A stretch of DNA of 61,730 bases from a virus, in IMG/VR virus record IMGVR_UViG_3300042465_001781, positions 1 to 61,730 of that record; one strand, 5' to 3'. Made by a program: the position numbers and the translations under genes. The notes under the pieces were generated by a model. The model ran no database searches. It had not been told where the DNA came from and saw only the letters and a list, made by a program, of their open reading frames with translations. Below, one piece after another: positions 6,747-12,639 of the stretch (its first letter is position 1; the number at the start of each line of letters is the position of its first letter).

Positions 6747-7807
6747 AGCAGGTCTTGGTTCTTAGCAACCCACCCTGCGAACGCCTTGCTTGAGAACGCA
6801 ATGCTCTGCTTGCTCGTAGTCTTCGCCACGTTGATGGCAAACACCGCCTGCCACTCGGCCTCGAACCGCTCCAGATACTCCATGAACGGCGCGATGGTGT
6901 CCTTAGTGATACGCGATATCGCACCGAACACAACGATGGCACACGCGCCCGGACTTGTCGGTACTTTCGTACCCTTTGGGTCTTTGATGGTGTCGTCCCA
7001 CGTTGGGAGTTGGTCGGCGAACTCGATGTACGCCTGCATATCACGCGCACCGCTCTCGCCCAGTGCACCAGTCAACGCCGCGATCACTGCATCTGAGTCG
7101 TTAACCGCACGGGTCTTGACGATGTTCGATGCCGTCTCCAATGACCGTGGACTAACAAATGCTAGTTGGTTGCGCTTGGGGTTGTAGATGTACGGGTTGT
7201 CGGCCTGTGCTGCATCGGTGTAGCTTGCCAGTACGTGCGGATACTGGCTCACCCACGCACACACCTCGGGCGCTACGTCCTTACTGATAGCCCAGCTAAT
7301 CCACTGCTCAGCGTCTGGCTTCTGAATAGTCACCGGAACCAGTCGGTTGCGACTGTGCGCCTTCAAGCTATCGCCCACGCCGTCAGTGCTCAAGTTGCCC
7401 GTCAAAAACACAATATTCTGCTCGTGCAGTGAAATGTCACCCAGCCGTGGATTGGCCTTCTCAAGCATGGGGTGCAGCATGTTCTTCACTGGCTCAGCGC
7501 CTTTGGTGAACTCGTCGAGCATGATGACCAGTGGTTTCTTCTCGTGAATCTTGAACCGAGCGTTCGGGTAGTAGCGCGTGGTCTTGGTGTCGTGATCGAT
7601 CACCGGCATTGCAATGTCACCCAAGTCCATATTGGGTACGTCGATATAGGCATGGTCGAAGCCTAAGTCACCAGCGATCTGCTCTAACAGTGAAGACTTG
7701 CCGATGCCGGGCTCGCCTTGCAATAAGAACCGCAGGGTTGGGTTGGTGCGGATAAGAACACCCGCTTGCTTCAATGTCACCGACTTGCCAAACTTGATCT
7801 CAGCCAT
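6743..7807 (-). CDS. MoxR-family AAA+ ATPase (354 aa)
   Basis: Residues 31-39 (GEPGIGKSS) are the Walker A motif and residues 92-99 (PLVIMLDE) the Walker B motif. FLTGNLSTDGVGDS and SRNRLVPVTI match sensor and arginine-finger regions of MoxR-type AAA+ ATPases. Such proteins use ATP to remodel partner complexes and pair with VWA proteins, here encoded two genes downstream. The start at MAEIKFG was chosen because TTAGGAG lies eight bases upstream; the first ATG, nine codons earlier, lies in the palindrome at 7829-7840. It is the first gene behind the strong leftward promoter at 7902-7930. Confidence 0.9.
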   Translation of the reverse strand: MAEIKFGKSVTLKQAGVLIRTNPTLRFLLQGEPGIGKSSLLEQIAGDLGFDHAYIDVPNMDLGDIAMPVIDHDTKTTRYYPNARFKIHEKKPLVIMLDEFTKGAEPVKNMLHPMLEKANPRLGDISLHEQNIVFLTGNLSTDGVGDSLKAHSRNRLVPVTIQKPDAEQWISWAISKDVAPEVCAWVSQYPHVLASYTDAAQADNPYIYNPKRNQLAFVSPRSLETASNIVKTRAVNDSDAVIAALTGALGESGARDMQAYIEFADQLPTWDDTIKDPKGTKVPTSPGACAIVVFGAISRITKDTIAPFMEYLERFEAEWQAVFAINVAKTTSKQSIAFSSKAFAGWVAKNQDLL

Positions 7808-7828
7808 CTGATTACTCCTAATTGCGCC

Positions 7829-7840
7829 TAACATTTGTTA
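7829..7840. promoter_or_regulatory. TAACA-NN-TGTTA palindrome
   Basis: The core on the coding strand is TAACAAATGTTA. It lies in the 5' untranslated region of MoxR, 21 bases before the chosen start and about 60 bases downstream of the -10 box. Its ATG is an alternative in-frame start for MoxR. Confidence 0.8.
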
Positions 7841-7901
7841 GGACTTTACTAACACACAAAAAAATAAAAACACTCGGACACATCTAACCTACTCAACTTA
7901 T

Positions 7902-7930
7902 ATTATAACACATTGTTACACCTAGATCAA
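7902..7930 (-). promoter_or_regulatory. Leftward sigma70-type promoter P1 (MoxR)
   Basis: On the minus strand a TTGATC box (7925-7930) and a perfect TATAAT (7902-7907) are separated by 17 bases. The spacer ends in GTAACAATGTGT, and together with the -10 box this gives TAACA-NNN-TGTTA, a palindrome like the operator but with a 3-base centre. About 55 bases here are very similar to promoter P2 at 10330-10358. Confidence 0.8.
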
Positions 7931-7970
7931 TAGGAGGTCTCATTTCTAGTCATCGCCGATGACTAAGTGG

Positions 7971-7982
7971 TAACAATTGTTA
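7971..7982. promoter_or_regulatory. TAACA-NN-TGTTA palindrome
   Basis: The core is TAACAATTGTTA. It lies 8 bases after the end of the 342-aa gene and about 40 bases upstream of the -35 box of promoter P1. Confidence 0.75.
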
Positions 7983-7990
7983 GCGCTCTT

Positions 7991-9019
7991 TTATGCCAGT
8001 TCTTCGTACGCGCTCTTTAGCCAACTCATGTACTTGCGCGAACCCAACTCACCGAGGGGCAAGTCCACCCGCCGTATCGCCTCGTCGCTGTGCCACTTGT
8101 ACAGAACCTCCAGCATGTTCTTGCGTATGGCTACGGCTGAACATGCGATATTGCCACCCTGTGTCCGTTGCTGAACGCCTGACAGTGCACACATTAGCAT
8201 GAACGCCCCATAAAAAGAGGTGTGCTGCTTGTCGCTCGTGTCCGATATAAGGGCGATGAACTTAGTCACCGCGAACGAATAGTCGTTCCTGCTTCTGTCG
8301 TCCAAGCAACGGGCGAACTGATACACGCTACGGGGTGAGTTAATCGTTATCTCCATACCACCAGCTACGCTCTGCACTAATTCCCCCTCGGTGAACTTCA
8401 CTATCTCGCTGCCGTTGGCTTGGCCCCAATACCGCCCGTCAGCCTTCTCCTTGCGCAGTGCCACCATGCTGCCAAAGTACTTGATGAACTCGGCATAGCG
8501 TCGGCGAATTGCACTCGTGCCTGTTCGGTTAATCTCCAGCCTGTACTGCGGCTCACCATTGAGCACCTCGTACTGCCAGTATCTATTCCTGCGCATGAGC
8601 AGGGAAGTGGAATCCAAACTGTTTGAGCCCCGTGGGATTTCAAACCTGCCGTTGGCTGCGTGCAGCACCGTTGCCCCCTCGTGAGTGCTGACGCTAACAT
8701 TTGTTAGCCTACGAATGAACGCATGGGTGCTCTGTGTCACATACCCACCATCACGCACCGCTACAACGCCGTCGAACCTGAACCTAACCACGGTTGTGTT
8801 GTACAGCACGCAGTTGTATGACGGCTTGCACTCTCCATCGCTGCCGCCCTTGTCGTTCATCCAATGGCTCTTCGTTATGCTGAACCTATTAATGTCCCTG
8901 CGCTCACCCAGCGGTTTGCTGTGCTCACTGCGCCCACGGATGTGCTTAGTGTTCTCAAAGAACTTCTCTGCTGCGGCGTAGTCGGCGATAGTCGCCATTC
9001 TGTCTGTTGCTTTGCTCAT
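7991..9019 (-). CDS. Early protein of unknown function (342 aa)
   Basis: It begins MSKATDRMATIADYAAAEKFF and is rich in arginine and serine. Strand-like segments (VVRFRFDGVVAVRDGGYV) precede a helical C-terminal third (YSFAVTKFIALISD, MSWLKSAYEELA). It belongs with the two ~285-residue proteins as a large early protein of unknown role near the MoxR/VWA genes. A palindrome (8695-8706) lies inside it. Confidence 0.75.
   Translation of the reverse strand: MSKATDRMATIADYAAAEKFFENTKHIRGRSEHSKPLGERRDINRFSITKSHWMNDKGGSDGECKPSYNCVLYNTTVVRFRFDGVVAVRDGGYVTQSTHAFIRRLTNVSVSTHEGATVLHAANGRFEIPRGSNSLDSTSLLMRRNRYWQYEVLNGEPQYRLEINRTGTSAIRRRYAEFIKYFGSMVALRKEKADGRYWGQANGSEIVKFTEGELVQSVAGGMEITINSPRSVYQFARCLDDRSRNDYSFAVTKFIALISDTSDKQHTSFYGAFMLMCALSGVQQRTQGGNIACSAVAIRKNMLEVLYKWHSDEAIRRVDLPLGELGSRKYMSWLKSAYEELA
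8695..8706. promoter_or_regulatory. TAACA-NN-TGTTA palindrome inside a gene
   Basis: The core reads TAACATTTGTTA on the plus strand. It lies within the coding region of the 342-aa gene (residues around RRLTNVSVS), far from a start codon. Confidence 0.5.
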
Positions 9020-9031
9020 TTCATTCTCCCT

Positions 9032-9181
9032 TTATGCCATCTCGTATATCTTCACTCTCTTGAGGCTCGGGTATAGGCAGACGAACTTCTCCTTGGCCGT
9101 CACCCTGCTGCGTGCCTCAACCATGTCGGTCTCCCAGCGCTTGAACCGCGCACTCCAGCCGACTACTGCGTATCGCTTCAT
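9032..9181 (-). CDS. Small basic early protein (49 aa)
   Basis: It begins MKRYAVVGWSARFKRWETDM and ends YPSLKRVKIYEMA, with a GGAG six bases before the ATG. It is strongly basic and could bind nucleic acid. The stop lies shortly before the 342-aa gene. No family assigned. Confidence 0.6.
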   Translation of the reverse strand: MKRYAVVGWSARFKRWETDMVEARSRVTAKEKFVCLYPSLKRVKIYEMA

Positions 9182-9396
9182 AGGATTCTCCCCAGCTTGT
9201 TGCACACAAAGACCTTCATCGCTGCCATCGCTTGCTCATCCTTGCCCATGTGCAGCAGGTCGTAAATCTCACGGATACTGAGGTCGTCCGCAAGGCTTTC
9301 GCAGGACTCTGAACCCCGCTCGGCTAGCTCGTCGCGTAGCTCTCCATCAGAGAACTGACTGAGGTCTACTTCCACTTCTACAGTTACGTAGCTCAT
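9178..9396 (-). CDS. Small acidic early protein (72 aa)
   Basis: The start MSYVTVEVEVDLSQFSDGEL was chosen because AAGGAG precedes it; the longer frame overlaps the upstream gene. It is very acidic (GELRDELAERGSESCESLADD), followed by a helical C-terminus. The pattern resembles short acidic early phage proteins that may mimic DNA, but this is only a composition argument. Confidence 0.65.
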   Translation of the reverse strand: MSYVTVEVEVDLSQFSDGELRDELAERGSESCESLADDLSIREIYDLLHMGKDEQAMAAMKVFVCNKLGRIL

Positions 9397-9581
9397 GCTT
9401 TCTCCTTCATTAGTTTCTTGAATTGGTGCATAACGCTGTGCCTCCCCTTGGCGATGAACTCGTAGGTTGCTGGTTGGCTTTTGCCCCAAGAGTTGAACTC
9501 CTTCTCTTGAACAACGGCTAACTCAACAGAGTTAGAAAAGAACACACGGCACAGCACCCATACATCAGTCTTAAGGCACAC
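9393..9581 (-). CDS. Small early protein, GTG start (62 aa)
   Basis: A GTG preceded by GGAGG starts MCLKTDVWVLCRVFF. The C-terminus (VMHQFKKLMKEKA) resembles the FIKLL-EK ends of the proteins encoded at 4.05-4.77 kb, so it may be a distant paralogue. The stop overlaps the next ATG. Confidence 0.6.
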   Translation of the reverse strand: MCLKTDVWVLCRVFFSNSVELAVVQEKEFNSWGKSQPATYEFIAKGRHSVMHQFKKLMKEKA

Positions 9582-9642
9582 TTGCTTCCTCCAACTCGCG
9601 TACCTTGTCCCACTCAGCGGCTTTGTATTCTTCCCATGTCAT
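9571..9642 (-). CDS. Possible mini-gene (23 aa)
   Basis: A GGAG seven bases upstream of an ATG opens MTWEEYKAAEWDKVRELEEA, a short charged helix. The stop overlaps the next gene by 11 bases. It could be a real microprotein or a translational coupling leader for the next gene. Confidence 0.4.
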   Translation of the reverse strand: MTWEEYKAAEWDKVRELEEASVP

Positions 9643-9657
9643 GTCGTTGCTCCTTCC

Positions 9658-9873
9658 TTAACAGTTGTTAATTGCTGCGGCCAGAGTCAGCAACTCGGGG
9701 TCGATTAACTCCGGCTCACCAAACGCACCCATGTCGTTGTCCAGCAGGGCCAGCAACTCAGCAAACTCGCCCGATACCTCCTCGGCCAGTGATACATCAG
9801 GCTCATCACCCAGCAGCACCTGTGCGGCTAACTCTTGGGCGCGTTCCAACATAGCGGTAAGTCTTGTTTTCAT
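9658..9873 (-). CDS. Small acidic helical early protein (71 aa)
   Basis: It begins MKTRLTAMLERAQELAAQVL after AAGGA and is strongly acidic (EEVSGEFAELLALLDNDMG). The C-terminal codons for INNC and the stop are made by the palindrome at 9659-9670, so coding and regulatory information coincide. Function unknown. Confidence 0.65.
   Translation of the reverse strand: MKTRLTAMLERAQELAAQVLLGDEPDVSLAEEVSGEFAELLALLDNDMGAFGEPELIDPELLTLAAAINNC
9659..9670. promoter_or_regulatory. TAACA-NN-TGTTA palindrome
   Basis: The core is TAACAGTTGTTA on the plus strand. It overlaps the last codons of the 71-aa gene and precedes the AAGGAAGGAG region of the mini-gene. Confidence 0.7.
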
Positions 9874-9887
9874 TTTGTGTCCTTAGA

Positions 9888-9899
9888 TAACAGTTGTTA
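9888..9899. promoter_or_regulatory. TAACA-NN-TGTTA palindrome
   Basis: The core is TAACAGTTGTTA on the plus strand. It lies 14 bases before the start codon of the 71-aa acidic gene and just upstream of its AAGGA ribosome binding site. Confidence 0.8.
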
Positions 9900-9903
9900 G
9901 GTC

Positions 9904-10134
9904 TTACGACCGAGTTGATTTCTGGTTTGTGTCCAGCAGGGTTGTGCGTGCTGCTGCGGTTGTGACGAATTGGTAGTTACCCTTGGTGTACTCCTGCACC
10001 ACGCACCATGAGGCGCGTTCGGCTTTGGCTCGGTCTTCACCGCAGAACAGGCAACAGCGATAGCCCAGCGCCCAGCGCTCGACGGGGAACTCATCACCGC
10101 AGTCGGCGCACTCTTTCCAGTCCATGTTGCCCAT
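9904..10134 (-). CDS. Zinc-ribbon-like early protein (76 aa)
   Basis: The protein contains CADCGDEFPVERWALGYRCC and a further CxxC (CLFCGED), a four-cysteine ribbon pattern. The start MGNMDWKECADCG at 10134 has GGAGG eight bases upstream; an ATG six bases earlier (10140) overlaps the previous stop as ATGA and is also possible. It may be a DNA- or protein-binding adaptor. Confidence 0.65.
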   Translation of the reverse strand: MGNMDWKECADCGDEFPVERWALGYRCCLFCGEDRAKAERASWCVVQEYTKGNYQFVTTAAARTTLLDTNQKSTRS

Positions 10135-10136
10135 CT

Positions 10137-10244
10137 TCATGCCCTCCAGAACCAGATATCCAGACCGGCCACGATGAGGCACACGGCATAGATGAAGTAC
10201 AGGATGCGCTGGGCGGGGTTTAAGTTTGGTAGTTTGTCTGACAT
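10137..10244 (-). CDS. Mini membrane protein (35 aa)
   Basis: It reads MSDKLPNLNPAQRILYFIYA and continues as one hydrophobic span (VCLIVAGLDIWFW). It is the first gene behind promoter P2 and the palindrome at 10267-10278. A single-pass inner-membrane microprotein is likely. Function unknown. Confidence 0.55.
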   Translation of the reverse strand: MSDKLPNLNPAQRILYFIYAVCLIVAGLDIWFWRA

Positions 10245-10266
10245 TTTGTGTTTCCCTTGGTATGCC

Positions 10267-10278
10267 TAACAACTGTTA
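10267..10278. promoter_or_regulatory. TAACA-NN-TGTTA palindrome
   Basis: The core is TAACAACTGTTA. It lies in the transcript leader of promoter P2, about 22 bases before the first start codon. Confidence 0.8.
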
Positions 10279-10329
10279 GGGCTGCTGGATTCGGGCGCAG
10301 TGAGTCCGCTTTTTTCCCATCCAACTTAT

Positions 10330-10358
10330 ATTATAACACAAAGTTATGTCTAAATCAA
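10330..10358 (-). promoter_or_regulatory. Leftward sigma70-type promoter P2
   Basis: On the minus strand TTGATT (10353-10358) and TATAAT (10330-10335) are 17 bases apart. The spacer ends CATAACTTTGTGT, as in P1 and P3, and the flanking 20-30 bases are also similar to P1. It would drive the small genes at 9.2-10.2 kb. Confidence 0.8.
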
Positions 10359-10700
10359 TAGGAAGTCCCATTTTTAGCGATGGGCAATGACCAAAAGGGA
10401 TGTTACGAAATGGGGGCAGGGATTGTTATAATGTTACGCTTGACATTGTAAAACATAACAGAATATGTAACAAAAAGAACCCAGCATCCATGCGGGTTGC
10501 GGGGCGAAAATTGATGTATTGTTATAATGTTATATGATTTATAAGAAAGAGAGAGCCAGCCCAAAAAAGTTGCGTAATACAAATTGCGCTTGCTGCCTTG
10601 CGCGGCGCTTCAGATTTGACAGTGTTGGCGCTCTCAATTTCAAAATAAAACGTAACATGTAACAATAGGGGTTAAGTCGTTGATTTCATTGAAGAAAGTG

Positions 10701-10759
10701 TGTTACGAAAGTTTTTTGGCTTTGTAACATTGCCCCAAAACTGCCCAACTTTCGTAACA
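10701..10759. repeat. 13-bp perfect inverted repeat
   Basis: TGTTACGAAAGTT (10701-10713) is the exact reverse complement of AACTTTCGTAACA (10747-10759). The 33-base loop contains a GTAACA half-site. It could be a protein-binding site or an origin hairpin. Confidence 0.75.
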
Positions 10760-10762
10760 GAC

Positions 10763-10774
10763 TAACAAATGTTA
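10763..10774. promoter_or_regulatory. TAACA-NN-TGTTA palindrome
   Basis: The core is TAACAAATGTTA. It lies in non-coding DNA directly after the 13-bp inverted repeat, with no gene start nearby. Confidence 0.7.
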
Positions 10775-10847
10775 CATTCTGGATTTGACAATACCAGCAG
10801 TAGGGGTTAATTTAGAACATAACAATATAACAGTCCGACGACGATTT

Positions 10848-10883
10848 TGGCCGCTGACGCCGCCCGGAGAACTGGTATACACC
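10848..10883. repeat. 36-base direct repeat, copy 1
   Basis: It starts TGGCCGCTGACGCCGCCCGG and ends in GGTATACACC. It matches copy 2 at 35 of 36 positions. It is GC-rich within an AT-rich region. Confidence 0.85.
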
Positions 10884-10906
10884 GACTACTCAAGCATCCA
10901 GAAGCA

Positions 10907-10942
10907 TGGCCGCTGACGCCGCCCGGAGAACTGGTATAGACC
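10907..10942. repeat. 36-base direct repeat, copy 2
   Basis: It has the same sequence as copy 1 except one base (GGTATAGACC at the end). The copies start 59 bases apart with a unique 23-base spacer, and a palindrome follows at 10948-10959. It may be an iteron-like origin element or a protein-binding site. Confidence 0.85.
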
Positions 10943-10947
10943 AGCCC

Positions 10948-10959
10948 TAACAAATGTTA
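10948..10959. promoter_or_regulatory. TAACA-NN-TGTTA palindrome
   Basis: The core is TAACAAATGTTA. It lies 5 bases after the second 36-base repeat in non-coding DNA. Confidence 0.7.
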
Positions 10960-10983
10960 GGTCGGTCGAGAAAATCCGGACAC

Positions 10984-11006
10984 AAAAAAGCCCGCATAAA
11001 GCGGGC
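10984..11006 (-). terminator. Leftward intrinsic terminator
   Basis: GCCCGC and GCGGGC (10990-10995 and 11001-11006) form a 6-bp stem, followed in the leftward direction by six T residues. It is the second of two tandem terminators behind the 170-aa gene. Confidence 0.85.
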
Positions 11007-11019
11007 AGGTGCGGGCACG

Positions 11020-11041
11020 AAAAAACCCGCCGAAGCGGGTT
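11020..11041 (-). terminator. Leftward intrinsic terminator
   Basis: In the leftward direction AACCCGC-TTCG-GCGGGTT forms a tight tetraloop hairpin followed by a run of T residues. With the terminator at 10984-11006 it isolates the 170-aa gene as a separate transcript. Confidence 0.88.
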
Positions 11042-11050
11042 AGTGAAGAC

Positions 11051-11062
11051 TAACATATGTTA
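11051..11062. promoter_or_regulatory. TAACA-NN-TGTTA palindrome
   Basis: The core is TAACATATGTTA. It lies between two hairpins downstream of the 170-aa gene, so it is not near a start codon. Confidence 0.6.
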
Positions 11063-11078
11063 GGGGGCCGAAGCCCCC
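11063..11078. other. GGGGGC-CGAA-GCCCCC hairpin
   Basis: A 6-bp GC stem with a stable tetraloop directly after the stop of the 170-aa gene. The same 16 bases occur at 50137-50152. There is no T-run on the leftward side, so it may protect or process RNA instead of ending transcription alone. Confidence 0.65.
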
Positions 11079-11085
11079 TCCCGTT

Positions 11086-11598
11086 TTACTTGCCGCTGTC
11101 GATCATGGACAAGTCCATTCCAAACGCTGTCAGTGCTGAGCTAACATGAGTCAGAACCTGCGACTGTTTATCGCTCAGACTATCCTGACGCTTCAGGAAT
11201 TTGTACAGTGGCACCAGCGTATCCACAATACGAACATCAGCGGACTTGCCGTGCTTTGCGCCACCCTCAGATTCCGGGGCAGTACCAAACATGGCCTCAT
11301 TCCCGTATTTGCGAACCCGTGCCCATACTGTAGAAGGGTTCGGGTGCTTGCCATTATGGTGCGCTGCGTGCAGTGCTTTATAGAACAACTCTTTCTCAGC
11401 CTTGACCAACTTACCCGCGTCGCTGATGTCATTTGCTTCGAAGGCAAACCATTCCGTCACGAATGACTCATTTAAGACCAGAGCATAGTTACGCTCAGAC
11501 GATGCAGTCGCGCCGGACTTATCGGCCACCTCTTGGCGGGCGGCGGCGATAGCGGTGAGGTCAAATGGGATAGCACTAGAGACAATGGATACTGACAT
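11086..11598 (-). CDS. First leftward early protein, unknown function (170 aa)
   Basis: It begins MSVSIVSSAIPFDLTAIAAA after AAAGGG. It has a central basic, histidine-rich helix (FYKALHAAHHNGKHPNPSTV) that could bind nucleic acid, and a helical C-terminus. It has its own promoter (P3), a palindrome upstream and tandem terminators behind it, so it is transcribed as a single-gene unit next to the divergent region. This place is typical for an immediate-early regulator, but no known DNA-binding domain is evident. Confidence 0.75.
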   Translation of the reverse strand: MSVSIVSSAIPFDLTAIAAARQEVADKSGATASSERNYALVLNESFVTEWFAFEANDISDAGKLVKAEKELFYKALHAAHHNGKHPNPSTVWARVRKYGNEAMFGTAPESEGGAKHGKSADVRIVDTLVPLYKFLKRQDSLSDKQSQVLTHVSSALTAFGMDLSMIDSGK

Positions 11599-11653
11599 GA
11601 TACAAACCCTTTCAAGGTTTTATACTCGGGGACAATTCCCTTTGTATGACTGT

Positions 11654-11682
11654 ATTATATCACACAAAGTTATGTAATGCAA
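11654..11682 (-). promoter_or_regulatory. Leftward sigma70-type promoter P3
   Basis: On the minus strand TTGCAT (11677-11682) and TATAAT (11654-11659) are 17 bases apart. The spacer contains CATAACTTTGTGT, the same element as in P2. It drives the 170-aa gene; the palindrome at 11712-11723 lies 29 bases upstream. Confidence 0.8.
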
Positions 11683-11711
11683 GCAAAGCGGGGGACAATA
11701 AATAAAGGGCA

Positions 11712-11723
11712 TAACAATTGTTA
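11712..11723. promoter_or_regulatory. TAACA-NN-TGTTA palindrome
   Basis: The core is TAACAATTGTTA. It lies 29 bases upstream of the -35 box of promoter P3, in an activator-like position. Confidence 0.75.
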
Positions 11724-12018
11724 GGGCGGTACGGCAAGGCAAAACGGGTAAGGGTTAACCCCACTACCACCCCACCCACCGGAATACGGGGAAAGGTACC
11801 TAGGGTCCTATACACTGGGTTGCACTCAAACAATATTCATTTTTTAAAAACGGGGTACATATTTTGTGTTCTAAAAAACACCCCCCACCCCCTGACTTTT
11901 TCCAAGACTACATTTATTTTTACTTGGCTGAAAAAAACCCCCCGGCATCATTCCAAAAAGCAAACCCCCCACCCCCATATTTTTTCTGTTATAGTTCGGC
12001 CATCTTCCCGCTAACCCG

Positions 12019-12639
12019 GTGCCTATGATCTCTATTACGCCTGACGCGGATCATCCGATCCCTTTCGATATGTCCGAGGAGTTGCCCAACACTCTTGCGG
12101 AAAGCGTAGCTATTGCTGCCAATACGATAGACATGCTCGAACAGCTTGGCGGCAGCATAGATTTCAAGCCAGAAGATTTTGCCAAGGCGGCTACGCTCAT
12201 CAAGGGCGAGAACCAAACCCCGCAGGTAAAGAACATCACAAGTACCGGCACTGCCAAGGTGCTGTCCATTGCGGTTAAAGAGTACGACTTCCAAGTCTTC
12301 TCTGACGTGCAGCAAGCACGGAACTTCATCACGAACAAGTTGGTGGGGATCGCAGACTGCGGAGACCCCAAGCTAGAACTCAAAGCTCTTGAGCTACTCG
12401 GCAAACACTCAGACATTGGCCTCTTCACGGAGCGCAGCGAGATCACGGTGCATCACACTACAAGTGAGTCACTGGAGAACTCCATCAAGGAGCGGGTCAA
12501 GCGTCTGCTCAACGCAGAGGTGGTAGATATCTCCCCAATTGACGATTTGGACGAACAATTAGGCCCCATCACTGAGCCGGGGACGTTCAAAGAAGTCGAT
12601 ACAGAGTCTCTGGATACGCTAGAAGATACAAATGACTAG
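12019..12639 (+). CDS. terS: Probable terminase small subunit (206 aa)
   Basis: It lies directly before the large terminase gene and overlaps it by eight bases. The C-terminal half (ELKALELLGKHSDIGLFTER, then a variable tail with NSIKERVKRLL) resembles DNA-recognition terminase subunits of aquatic podoviruses. The reading frame can start at the GTG at 12019 or the ATG at 12025; no strong ribosome binding site decides. It would recognise the packaging site, which may be the C-tract region just upstream. Confidence 0.7.
   Translation: MPMISITPDADHPIPFDMSEELPNTLAESVAIAANTIDMLEQLGGSIDFKPEDFAKAATLIKGENQTPQVKNITSTGTAKVLSIAVKEYDFQVFSDVQQARNFITNKLVGIADCGDPKLELKALELLGKHSDIGLFTERSEITVHHTTSESLENSIKERVKRLLNAEVVDISPIDDLDEQLGPITEPGTFKEVDTESLDTLEDTND

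Larger units (their letters stand above)
10279..11085. other. Large non-coding control region (about 800 bp)
   Basis: No plausible gene is present on either strand. The stretch holds promoter P2, many TGTTAC/GTAACA half-sites, two copies of GTTATAATGTTA (near 10425 and 10521), a 13-bp inverted repeat, two 36-base direct repeats, three palindromes and leftward terminators. The density of repeats and AT-rich segments fits a replication origin and/or a transcription switch. Confidence 0.6.
11599..12018. other. Divergent intergenic region with C-tract repeats
   Basis: This separates leftward early from rightward late genes. It holds promoter P3, one palindrome, and three C6 tracts after A-rich stretches: CCCCCCACCCCC occurs at 11881-11892 and 11965-11976, and CCCCCC at 11938-11943. 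The complementary strand therefore has clustered G-runs. No clear rightward sigma70 promoter is seen before the terminase gene. A pac/cos or late-control site is possible. Confidence 0.55.

Noticed and set aside
10848-10942. Repeat-spacer-repeat resembling a minimal CRISPR
   Set aside because: Only two repeats and one 23-base spacer, no cas gene and no strong palindrome within the repeat. Listed as a direct repeat only.
11718-12014. 98-codon rightward reading frame in the divergent region
   Set aside because: It starts at a TTG within the palindrome, consists of low-complexity C/A/T-tract translation (PHPLTF, KKTPRHH) and lacks a ribosome binding site.
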